This document shows positions 56,942-64,000 of a DNA stretch of 64,000 nt, one piece after another (positions within the stretch are counted from its first letter, which is position 1; each line of letters starts with the position of its first letter). The stretch covers positions 2,294,001-2,358,000 of the forward strand of contig NZ_LR134117.1 in assembly GCF_900635445.1 (NCBI RefSeq), given 5' to 3'. Under the pieces are notes generated by a model. That model worked only from the letters and a program-made list of their open reading frames with translations, had not been told where the DNA came from and made no database searches. The position numbers were made by a program, and so were the translations under genes. This DNA is from Serratia odorifera. GTDB lineage: Bacteria; Pseudomonadota; Gammaproteobacteria; Enterobacterales; Enterobacteriaceae.

Positions 56942-57640
56942 TTATTTAATAGTATTTTCGAACTTATTTATTGCACCGTAATCATTAACAAACTCACCGC
57001 TAATTTTACTTCCTGATGACGCTGGTAATTTAAACGTCAGCGATGATTTAGGCGCGACCATTTCACCTTCGACCTGCTTACCATTAACGGAAAGCGTCAC
57101 CAGAGATACATAGTAAGGCGTTGGGTTTGTCGCTTTTACTCCACCAGAAACGGTCTGCCAGGTCAGTGCATTACCTGCATCATTCGCATTACCCTGCAGT
57201 CCGGTAGGGCGATAGAACAATTTGATGCGAGAACGGAAAGCCAGTTGCAGGAGATTTTCACTGCTTTTAGCCTGTTTTTTGGCCGGAATTTCCAACACGT
57301 TCAGCCAAAACACACTTTCGCGATCGGTAGGCAGCGACGTTGCGGTAGAACTGATACGCAGCGTTTGGCCTTTAGCCGGATCGACGCGGTTCATGGGGGG
57401 AGTGATAATAAATGGCACTTGAATAGAGTCAGGCTTGGCTTCGACGTCGCCGGTATCAATCCAGCTTTGGATAAGCACCGGGCTTACGCCTACATTATTT
57501 AATTTAACGGTAACTTCTTTGGCATCAGAGGGGTAGATAACACGAGTTCCACTGATAACGATACTGGCATAAGATGTTGCACTCGCCAGACACAATGCAA
57601 ACACACTGAAAATATTTAACATCCGGGCAAACTTTTTCAT
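56942..57640 (-). CDS. Periplasmic fimbrial chaperone (PapD family)
   Basis: 232 residues from ATG 57640 with GAGGTG upstream. Signal peptide (MLNIFSVFALCLASATSYAS). Two immunoglobulin-like domains; the conserved Arg in SGTRVIYPSDAKEVTVKL and Lys in RSRIKLFYRP are the subunit-carboxylate anchors, and VFWLNVLEIPAK is the G1 strand motif. Short F1-G1 loop, FGS type, as for type-1-like pili. Located between subunit and usher genes. Confidence 0.93.
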   Translation of the reverse strand: MKKFARMLNIFSVFALCLASATSYASIVISGTRVIYPSDAKEVTVKLNNVGVSPVLIQSWIDTGDVEAKPDSIQVPFIITPPMNRVDPAKGQTLRISSTATSLPTDRESVFWLNVLEIPAKKQAKSSENLLQLAFRSRIKLFYRPTGLQGNANDAGNALTWQTVSGGVKATNPTPYYVSLVTLSVNGKQVEGEMVAPKSSLTFKLPASSGSKISGEFVNDYGAINKFENTIK

Positions 57641-57663
57641 ACAACACCTCATTAAGGAAAAAG

Positions 57664-57685
57664 TAGAGAGGGCAAGCCCTCTCTA
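57664..57685 (-). terminator. Attenuator-like hairpin between major subunit and chaperone
   Basis: TAGAGAGGGC (57664-57673) and GCCCTCTCTA (57676-57685) form a 9-10 bp perfect stem. On the - strand a CTTTTTCC tract follows. It lies between the subunit stop and chaperone start, where a partial terminator would give extra major-subunit mRNA. Confidence 0.7.
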
Positions 57686-57696
57686 TATAGGCAATA

Positions 57697-58239
57697 TTAC
57701 TTGTACTGAATAGAGTAGATCACGTTGCTAACAACGGTACCAGCAGTGGTTTTGCCGTCTGCATAGTATTCAACGTTGTAAGGCAGGTTAGCTGAACCAG
57801 AAGCAACATCAACATAGGTGGTGTTGCTGGTCTGGTTTGAGTTACCCGCCTGGATAACTGCGTTAGATGCGCTTGAAGCGTCACGCAGCTGCAGGCCAAC
57901 GTTAGTAGCAGTACCGGAAACATTTTTCAGGCGACCAGTTACCAGGTCCACAGATGAACCAGACTCAAAGAAAGCAGAAGCAGTTTTCAGCGTGCCTTCA
58001 CAGTTGCTCAGAGACATGTTGAAACCAGTCTGGCCTGCAGTCTGACCAGCAGTAGTCAGCTGATTAACGCTAACAGTTGGTAAAACGATGGTAGCATCTG
58101 CAGTCTGTCCATCAACGATTACGTCACAAGTCGTGGCGGTCAATTCGCCGTTAAAAGTGATGGTGCCAGTTGAAGCGGCCTGCGCATTAACACCAGCGAA
58201 AGCAGCAACAACAGCAGCAGCAACGATTAACTTTTTCAT
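57697..58239 (-). CDS. Major fimbrial subunit (type-1-like pilin)
   Basis: 180 residues. Signal peptide (MKKLIVAAAVVAAFAGVNAQ, cleaved at AQA/AS), donor strand GTITFNGELTATTC, paired Cys (TTCDVI...SNCEGTL), and the C-terminal penultimate Tyr (IYSIQYK). Strong AAGGAAAT ribosome-binding site. First gene of the operon, followed by an attenuator hairpin. Forms the pilus shaft outside the cell. The named pilus type is not certain. Confidence 0.93.
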   Translation of the reverse strand: MKKLIVAAAVVAAFAGVNAQAASTGTITFNGELTATTCDVIVDGQTADATIVLPTVSVNQLTTAGQTAGQTGFNMSLSNCEGTLKTASAFFESGSSVDLVTGRLKNVSGTATNVGLQLRDASSASNAVIQAGNSNQTSNTTYVDVASGSANLPYNVEYYADGKTTAGTVVSNVIYSIQYK

Positions 58240-58379
58240 GATATTTCCTTTTCAATTACGACATTTTATTTAATTAAATAAATCCACTTATTCCAGGTGA
58301 TGGATTTACGTTCAGGTTTACCACTAGGGTATATTTTTATCTACAGAAGAACGCATTCTTCATATAGAGATACTACTAA

Positions 58380-58778
58380 CTAATACTTAATAACTTTTTT
58401 ATAATAGAGAGGCGTAACAACGCCCTCACGAATAAAAAATCCTTTCGTCTCCACACGTATAATAAAATCATCCGGAATGCCTACCACATTTAACCGCTGT
58501 TTGAGTGCCTGCATAACCTGCCACAATCGTTGAGTTGATGAGCTCAGTTCATGCTTATCCCAAACGTTAAGTAAAATTTCATCATTCAGAATAATTTCGC
58601 CATTAGCGTGTTCAAGTAAATAACTCAGCAAACGCATCATGGTTGTTCTCAGGGTAATAATTCCTTTACCCCCTTCTGCGACGACAGAGTTGATATTGAT
58701 TATCCTGCTATGAATAACATCAACCTGTACATTAGGATGAATGAAGTACCCAAATATCTGTTTATTATTATCACTCAT
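58380..58778 (-). CDS. Winged-helix (OmpR/CadC-type DNA-binding) regulator without membrane segment
   Basis: 132 residues. The Trans_reg_C winged helix covers nearly the whole protein (TTMMRLLSYLLEHANGEIIL, LLNVWDKHELSSSTQRLWQV, FIIRVETKGFFI). It lacks both the receiver of OmpR proteins and the transmembrane region of CadC/ToxR. AAGGAGAC precedes the start. It is 141 nt upstream of the major-subunit gene, on the same strand, so it probably controls the fimbrial promoter lying between. Confidence 0.8.
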   Translation of the reverse strand: MSDNNKQIFGYFIHPNVQVDVIHSRIININSVVAEGGKGIITLRTTMMRLLSYLLEHANGEIILNDEILLNVWDKHELSSSTQRLWQVMQALKQRLNVVGIPDDFIIRVETKGFFIREGVVTPLYYKKVIKY

Positions 58779-59586
58779 CCAAGTCTCCTTGTTATTACTT
58801 CTCCTTTCACATCCTCACCTAACAAACAGGAAAAAAACAACTCTTGTTATTAACCTGCTGTTATTTGCGGTGACATATACTATGTTCTTCGCTGCAACGT
58901 TGACAATCACATCAAAAAATCACAGCGAACATCTTAAGAAACCTCTTAGCTGGTTTTTGGTTCTAAAAAAACAAAAAAACACAGCATTTAATTACAAGGT
59001 TTTGCTTAAAATTAAAATTTTCATCCAATCTTGGCCGCATCTAAATCATCAAGTGATTATGCTGTTTTTGGTTCTATATAAAGAGAATAAAACCGCTCCT
59101 CATTTATTATGAAACCTTTGATGTTTATCATTAACAAATTAGAAACATCAAACTCATATATCCTTAAACTCATCTATCCACATCTAATTCTTTTTCATCA
59201 AGTCAGGAGACTGTGTGGCCCCTGTTGATGCGACAAATATTATGCACTCCCTCACCTTAATAGAAGTGAAGTCGTCGTAATAAAATCTGATCCGTTATTT
59301 TATGAGATCGGTTAAATATTCTTATTGTAAATTTATACAGCAAAAAACATAACAAAACAGCAACGAATGCAAATTAATTACTATATATCAATAAGTTATA
59401 CCGAAAACCTTTAGCGAAAGAACGTTTGTGGCAATACTAAGAAAATTTTCCAAAAAAATTCTTAATGCAACTATAATATGCTTTGTAATCTTAATAAGGG
59501 CGAAAAGTGTACAGTTAAGATGCCATTAAGACGCTGAAAAGCAGGATTTCATCTCTGAGCAAGTGCAGGCAAACAGGGTTTCATCT
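58779..59586. other. AT-rich regulatory gap between two divergent regulator genes
   Basis: About 800 nt, strongly AT-rich (much of it A/T runs, typical of H-NS-bound DNA). A weak open frame at 58741-59112 overlaps the regulator start and lacks domain support. It probably contains the divergent promoters of the two regulators. No inverted repeats of an invertible switch were found. Confidence 0.55.
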
Positions 59587-60405
59587 ATGAGCAAAGGCTA
59601 TTTGATTAATAATGTCCTCGAATTCTGGCCAGAAGAACACTCTTTGGTCTCACGAGGTGCAGAACGCAAGACAATTTCAATCAATGTACCTGCAAGCCGG
59701 TGTTTTTTGTTACTCCTTGAAAGAAGAAGCGATCTTGTTCCACAGCATGATTTTTTCAACTTTGTATGGGGTGATGCGGGTGATACCGTCCCGCCGAATA
59801 CGCTGTATCAGAACATATCCATACTAAGGAGAGGGTTAAAGGCTATCATTGAACAGCCTGTCGATTTGGTGGTGACCGTGCCTAAGCAGGGATTTAAGCT
59901 AAATGAAGGGGCTGAAGTTGTTGAGATAGATAGTGTTAATAAAGCTGTGCCAAATGCAATACTGCCGTTGGAAGATAAAGAATCAACGGCAAATAAGTCT
60001 TCACCACAACTAAATGAAGCGCCCCTTCCTGCTGTCACCATACGGGAGGGAAATTTACGTAGATGGTACGCCATGCTCGCACTATTGCTATTAGCGATCA
60101 CCGCCGCACATTACTACCTGCTGACGCGGGAAAAAGATTTTACGCCCTACTTTAATTCTTACACTGCGCTTAAAAATAGTGGACAGTGTCATATCTATGT
60201 TAATAACGATGCTGAAGATTACACTATCCATCAGAAAGCGCTGCAAATGATTAATCTGAACTGTCGTCTTTACCCCTATGTTTACGTCACCGCTTACCAG
60301 TTCATTCCAGTTGTTTCACTGATTACCTGTAATAAGCCATTCGATGAACGGAAAAAGACGTTACGCTGTGCTTCGTATAATTTGCGTGGGGTCTATTCCT
60401 CATGA
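59587..60405 (+). CDS. ToxR/PsaE-like membrane-bound winged-helix regulator
   Basis: 272 residues from ATG 59587 (GTG 59563 possible). Cytoplasmic winged helix (about 1-105: FNFVWGDAGDTVPPNTLYQN, then VTVPKQGFKLNEGAEV), linker, one transmembrane helix (MLALLLLAITAAHYYLL), and a short periplasmic domain with Cys residues. The next gene overlaps by 4 nt and encodes a small anchored periplasmic protein, the arrangement of ToxR-ToxS and PsaE-PsaF. It probably controls the nearby fimbrial operon in response to an envelope signal. Confidence 0.85.
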   Translation: MSKGYLINNVLEFWPEEHSLVSRGAERKTISINVPASRCFLLLLERRSDLVPQHDFFNFVWGDAGDTVPPNTLYQNISILRRGLKAIIEQPVDLVVTVPKQGFKLNEGAEVVEIDSVNKAVPNAILPLEDKESTANKSSPQLNEAPLPAVTIREGNLRRWYAMLALLLLAITAAHYYLLTREKDFTPYFNSYTALKNSGQCHIYVNNDAEDYTIHQKALQMINLNCRLYPYVYVTAYQFIPVVSLITCNKPFDERKKTLRCASYNLRGVYSS

Positions 60406-60869
60406 AAAAGACCGTCATTTATATCGTTAGCCTGGTCGCGTTGTTCTCTGCGAGTAATGTGGCGATGCGCACTATTGAAGTTAAAAATGATAACCAGTTC
60501 AGTTGTACCGCTCGCTATACTACTCAGATGAATGACGTACAGATAAATTCAATCATTCGCTTTATATTTAATGATGGTGACGGTATCGCTACCCTTGACG
60601 GCAGTATGATTGATGGTCCTGGCCCGCTAAAAACCGTTAGCAGGAAGGTTCTGTTTAAATACGACAGAAAAAATACCAGCTATTTTCTAATGACCACGAA
60701 TGCCAGCGTCCAGTTGGATGATGAAAGTAATACCGACGAAATGAAAAAAAACGTTCCTGACTTTTACCTTATAAAAGACGCCACAATAAATTTCGACATC
60801 TATCCGCTGAAGCAAAACAGTTACTTATTTACCTCACGCAAAATCCCTTCTTTTTACTGTACAAAGTAA
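60402..60869 (+). CDS. ToxS/PsaF-like periplasmic partner protein
   Basis: 155 residues with an N-terminal signal anchor (KTVIYIVSLVALFSASNVA) and a periplasmic beta-rich domain (FSCTARYTTQMNDVQINSII; YDRKNTSYFLMTTNASVQLD; SFYCTK end). ATGA overlap with the regulator gene shows coupled translation. By analogy with ToxS and PsaF it would stabilise the regulator's periplasmic part. Sequence identity with those families is not evident; the call rests on layout. Confidence 0.72.
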   Translation: MKKTVIYIVSLVALFSASNVAMRTIEVKNDNQFSCTARYTTQMNDVQINSIIRFIFNDGDGIATLDGSMIDGPGPLKTVSRKVLFKYDRKNTSYFLMTTNASVQLDDESNTDEMKKNVPDFYLIKDATINFDIYPLKQNSYLFTSRKIPSFYCTK

Positions 60870-61140
60870 CGGGCTCAATAGGTGATCCTAATAACCTGCA
60901 TATCCTGGGACTGAAGGTTAAGACTGGAGCTTTCCCCTGGTTCTTCTGCGAGACGATCGTGGAGCTACTCAATTGTTGGCATAAAAATCTGGTTACGCCA
61001 GGTTGTAAATTTGTCCAAATCGAACTCAGTTTCATGCTCTTCCGGGGTAAGCGCCCCATGTAGGACGTAGGGGCAGTCCAGGGGAAGGGTTTGCTCAGGT
61101 CCTGATAACACTTCAACCCTCTTATTATTCTGACTGGTTG
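60870..61140. other. Junction of mobile-element debris
   Basis: Contains, at 61095-61140, a 46-nt duplicate of the start of the IS2-like orfA. Beyond it, on the - strand, an open frame runs to 60965 (EQTLPLDCPYVLHGALTPEE, then HETEFDLDKFTTWRNQIFMP), probably a foreign gene end. Nothing complete. Confidence 0.5.
61095..61140 (-). repeat. 46-nt duplicate of the IS2-like orfA start
   Basis: Identical to 62355-62400 (contains ACTTCAACCCTCTTATTATT), in the same orientation, and lies immediately outside the right end of the IS2-like element. Confidence 0.8.
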
Positions 61141-62459
61141 GATTTGACCCTATATATCCAGACACTTTTTCTCTCTTACGGTTGCGATAACTTCCTGCGT
61201 ATATATTCTCGTGGTGAGCGATACCCCAGCGCACTGTGCGGGTGATATTCGTTGTAATGACTAAACGCCACCGCCAGATTCATCACTGCTGCCTGGCCGT
61301 CCGGTTTTGGCATGATGCTGATATAGTCCCGCTTTATCGTTTTCACGAAGCTTTCCGCTATCCCGTTGCTTTCCGGGCTACGGACTGCTGTTGTGCACGG
61401 CTCCAGTCCCAACATCCGGGCGAAGGCCCGCGTTTCATGCGCCCTGTACGCGGAACCGTTATCCGTCAGCCATTCCAGCAACTCTGTGGGTAGCTGCTTT
61501 CCGAAGCGTTTTTCCACCGCACCCAACATCACATCCTGCACCGTTTCTTTGTCATAGCCTCCGGTGCTTGCTGCCCAGTTAATGATCTCCCTGTCGCAGC
61601 AGTCCTGGGCGAAGGTCACCCGCAGCTTTTCGCCATTGTCACAGCGGAACTCAAAACCATCTGAGCACCAGCGCCGGTTGCTCTCAGCCACTGCCACCCG
61701 CCCTTTATGGGCCCGCTTTCGGAGATGGTCAGCAGGTTTACGCTCAAGAAGCAGGTGGTGGGTGCGCATAATGCGATACACCCGTTTTGCGTTAACCACT
61801 GGCAGACCATTCCGCTCTGACTCCCGTCGCAGCAGCGCCCACACACGGCGATAACCATACGTCGGCAACTCAGCCAGCGCCGTGCTTATTCGGGATAACA
61901 CGGCGGTATCGTCAAAATGGGATTGCCGTCTGCGATCCTGCCAGTCAGATGGCCGGTGAACCCTGAGGCTCAGTTGCGCACGCGACACGCCAATACTCCG
62001 GCAGACGTCGGTTAGTCGTCGTCCCCCGGGCAACAAGGGCGCATGCGCAATCCATTTTTTTGCCCGGCCGAACTCCACGGCCTCTTTAAGTATTTCTGCT
62101 TCCATCGTCTTTTTACCCAGAAGACGCTGAAGTTCGCGGATTTGCTTATTGGCAGCAGCAAGTTCAGATACGGGTACGACCTCTTCGCCTGAGGCCACAG
62201 CGGTCAGAGAGCCTTCTTCATACTGTTTTCGCTATTTGAAGATCTGATTGGCATTGATGCCATGCAGGCGAGCGACATGAGACACGGTCATACCGGGCTC
62301 CATAGTCTGCTGAATAATGGCAATTTTTTCCTGCGGAGTACGACGCCGACGCCGCTCAGGTCCTGATAACACTTCAACCCTCTTATTATTCTGACTGGTA
62401 TTAAACATAGTTCTAAGACTACCTCTTATTTTAAGAGAGGCGAAGTGTCTGGTTATCTA
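61141..62459 (-). mobile_element. IS2-group (IS3 family) insertion sequence
   Basis: The right end, TGGATTTGACCCTATATATC on the + strand, closely resembles the IS2 right inverted repeat; the left end carries CCAGACACTT as does the right. It contains an orfAB-type transposase with one nonsense codon. The left end directly joins element b copy 2 at 62459/62460. Confidence 0.8.
61176..62408 (-). pseudogene. IS2-like transposase (OrfA-OrfB), with nonsense codon
   Basis: From ATG 62408: FNTSQNNKRVEVLSGPERRR, a helix-turn-helix (MTVSHVARLHGINANQIFK), then TAG at 62232-62234 where IS2 relatives have Trp. The frame then continues (RKQYEEGSLTAVASGEEVVP; LLGKKTMEAEILKEAVE) straight into OrfB with DDE motifs RWCSDGFEFRCDNG, WLTDNGSAYRA and SNGIAESFVKTIKRDY. 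OrfA and OrfB are in one frame, whereas IS2 uses programmed frameshifting. Codon count is 410 plus stop. Inactive unless the TAG is a consensus error. Confidence 0.85.
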
Positions 62460-63057
62460 TGTAATGGTCAACTAAAACCGGACACGGATTTAGGCACATT
62501 GTTGTAATCGGCGTTCATATTCATTCGGCGATATATTTCCCAGCCGGTAATGCCGACGCTTCAGATTATAAAAACTGTCGATATAATCGATAACGTCTGC
62601 AATACCCTGACTTCGGATTTCATAGCGACGGTAGTTAACTCTCTCTGCTTTCAGGCTGCGGAAAAACCTCTCCGTAACGGCATTATCCAGACAGTTGCCC
62701 TTGCGGCTCATACTGCCCGTCACATCAAGTTCTTGCTGGCAGGACTGGAACTGAGTACTGGTATATTGCGCCCCTTGATCGCTATGGAACACCACAGACC
62801 CTGTTGGTCGTCGTTTATTTACTGCCAACCTTAAGGCCCGGACGGTCAAGTCGCTGTCCGGTTTGTCTGAGAAGGCCCAACTCACTATTTTTCTTGAACA
62901 TAAGTCCATGACGATAGCCAGATATAACCAACCCTGAGCGGTACGCAGATAGGTAATATCACCTGACCACCAGGTATTCAATATCTCTGGATTAAACTGT
63001 CTATTCAACAGATTAGCGGCAACGACAACAGGTTTTCCACCGCGTGGATAACGATAG
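62460..63057 (-). mobile_element. IS3-family element b, inverted partial copy (OrfB)
   Basis: Carries TGTAATGGTCAAC at its end (62460) and OrfB residues from YPRGGKPVVVAANLLNRQFN-like sequence to the stop at 62490. DDE motifs WSGDITYLRTAQGW, VVFHSDQGAQYTS and NAVTERFFRSLKAERV are intact. The upstream part is cut by the element starting at 63058. It is nearly identical to 51600-52198, in inverted orientation. Confidence 0.87.
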
Positions 63058-64000
63058 TGTCAATACCGATCGAATTCTGACCCCCCGGAGGTGCGGACGA
63101 TTTCCTGGACACTCAGGAGATAAATAATGTTTACCGAAGCAGAACGGCTCCGCGCAATTGAACTTTACTTTAAATACGGCAGAAAACTGGCTCCCGTGGT
63201 TCGTGAACTGGGTTACCCTTCTAAAAGAAATCTGCGACGCTGGATCCGTTTATGGGAAGCGAGTGACGGTGCTACAAAAGCCATTCGCCGTAAGCCACGT
63301 TACTCTGATGTGCAAAAGCAGGCTGCTGTTGAACATTATCTTAACCATGGCTGCTGCCTGGCGTTTACCAGCAGGACCCTTGGTTATCCCTGCTGTGATG
63401 TACTGGCTCGCTGGGTTAATGAACGTCATCCCGACAGACGGCTTATTTTCACCAGTACGATCAATCAAAATGCACCTTTTGAACCTGAGGTGAAACGTCA
63501 GGCTGTCATGGCGCTTAGTACACGGCATGTACCTGCCAGAGAAATCGCCATGAAAATTGGCATCAGTCGCACGGTATTGTACAAATGGAAAGATGAAATC
63601 ATCGGCGATGAGGCTTACCAGTCCATGCGCAAACATGAAAGACCGTCTCTTACGGAGGAGCGCGACGCGCTGCGCGAAGAGGTTAACCGACTCAATCAGG
63701 AGATACGTCGACAGCAGATGGAGATCGACATCCTGAAAAAAGCGGAGGAAATCATAAAAAAAGATCCGGACATCAGCGTCAACACTCTGACAAACAGGGA
63801 AAAGACACAGATCGCTGATGTCCTGAGAGACTCGTACCCGTTGACAGAGCTGCTGCGAGTCCTTGTACTTGCGCGGAGCAGCTTTTTTTACCACCGGACA
63901 GCACTGCGCTCGGGAGACAAATACGCGACCGTACGTATCGCAATGACAGAGATCTTCAACGGCAACTATCGTTGTTATGGCTATCGCCGTCTGCACGCTA
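63058..64000 (+). mobile_element. IS3-family element, left part, runs off the window
   Basis: Begins TGTCAATACCGATCGAATTC exactly where element b is interrupted. The first 26 nt equal the left end of the IS21 element at 11414, although the encoded transposase belongs to another family. Confidence 0.75.
63127..64000 (+). CDS. IS3-family transposase (partial, open to window end)
   Basis: ATG 63127 after CTCAGGAG. It stays open for 291 codons to the window edge. N-terminal helix-turn-helix units (MFTEAERLRAIELYFKYGRK; LAPVVRELGYPSKRNLRRWI; second at REIAMKIGISRTVLYKWKDE), a leucine-zipper-like coiled coil (LREEVNRLNQEIRRQQMEID, then ILKKAEEIIKKD) and the beginning of OrfB (ADVLRDSYPLTELLRVLVLA; NYRCYGYRRLHA). 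OrfA and OrfB appear in a single frame. The DDE core lies beyond the window. Confidence 0.85.
   Translation, partial: MFTEAERLRAIELYFKYGRKLAPVVRELGYPSKRNLRRWIRLWEASDGATKAIRRKPRYSDVQKQAAVEHYLNHGCCLAFTSRTLGYPCCDVLARWVNERHPDRRLIFTSTINQNAPFEPEVKRQAVMALSTRHVPAREIAMKIGISRTVLYKWKDEIIGDEAYQSMRKHERPSLTEERDALREEVNRLNQEIRRQQMEIDILKKAEEIIKKDPDISVNTLTNREKTQIADVLRDSYPLTELLRVLVLARSSFFYHRTALRSGDKYATVRIAMTEIFNGNYRCYGYRRLHA

Noticed and set aside
58741..59112. Open frame of 123 codons on the + strand between the two fimbrial regulators
   Set aside because: It overlaps the start of the winged-helix gene, has no clear ribosome-binding site and is made of low-complexity A/T-driven residues.

Overview
The window looks like an accessory-gene-rich stretch of an enterobacterial genome (Enterobacter/Klebsiella/Serratia-like; genus not decidable from sequence alone). 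Reasons: IS2-group, IS21, IS630 and IS3-family elements, a chaperone-usher fimbrial operon, a NimR/NimT-like pair, VirK/YbjX, an Eag/PAAR-Rhs type VI effector and a fragment of an integrative-element conjugation module. No tRNA, rRNA or CRISPR array was seen.

Layout. 1-10.5 kb holds metabolic and regulatory cargo: a cut-off SDR, AraC regulators, a NimR/NimT-like pair, a LysR regulator divergent from an amidohydrolase/DMT transporter/SMP-30 operon, and a lipoprotein next to a two-component system. 10.7-13.5 kb is a mipA/ompV gene split by an IS21 element with a 6-bp target duplication. 14.0-15.8 kb is a ClpP-like gene split by an IS630 element. 16.0-21.1 kb is an Eag chaperone, a PAAR-Rhs effector with a WHH nuclease tip, and its likely immunity gene. 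21.2-26.4 kb is the tail of a conjugation module (TIGR03757/03756/03755, TraG-N, DUF3742). 26.7-31.4 kb holds AraC/MFS and LysR/hydrolase divergent pairs. 31.7-35.6 kb is a Lamassu-like two-gene defence locus beside a FimB-sized tyrosine recombinase. 35.7-42.8 kb holds SDR, VOC, TetR and AraC genes, including two related SDRs that share a TAGTG-N2-CACTA-type operator; one still has its TetR gene, the other only a TetR remnant. 43.1-44.9 kb is an N-truncated umuC and a CPBP protease. 44.95-45.86 kb is a long, highly structured non-coding region in front of an integrase-domain gene. 46.8-49.1 kb is an intact MipA paralogue and VirK. 49.4-50.5 kb is an intact second copy of the IS630 element. 51.3-63.1 kb is a complete fimbrial locus (LuxR, adhesin, usher, chaperone, major subunit, winged-helix regulator, ToxR/ToxS-like pair) lying between two inverted partial copies of one IS3-family element. 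The window ends inside another IS3-family element.

The most unusual feature is the roughly 900-nt region at 44.95-45.86 kb. It carries a tandem pair of 46/48-nt pseudoknot-like units in which both helices differ by compensating changes, cUUCGg and GAAA tetraloops on the + strand, a 13-bp hairpin, about a dozen further helices, and a final 8-bp helix that closes just before the integrase ribosome-binding site. It may be a large structured RNA or a folded-DNA recombination substrate.

At least six genes are broken by single-base indels in homopolymer runs. They may be intact in the organism, with consensus errors in this sequence, so 'pseudogene' calls should be read with that in mind. A second dispersed feature is a family of about eight GTCCGCT/AGCGGAC hairpin repeats in intergenic gaps.
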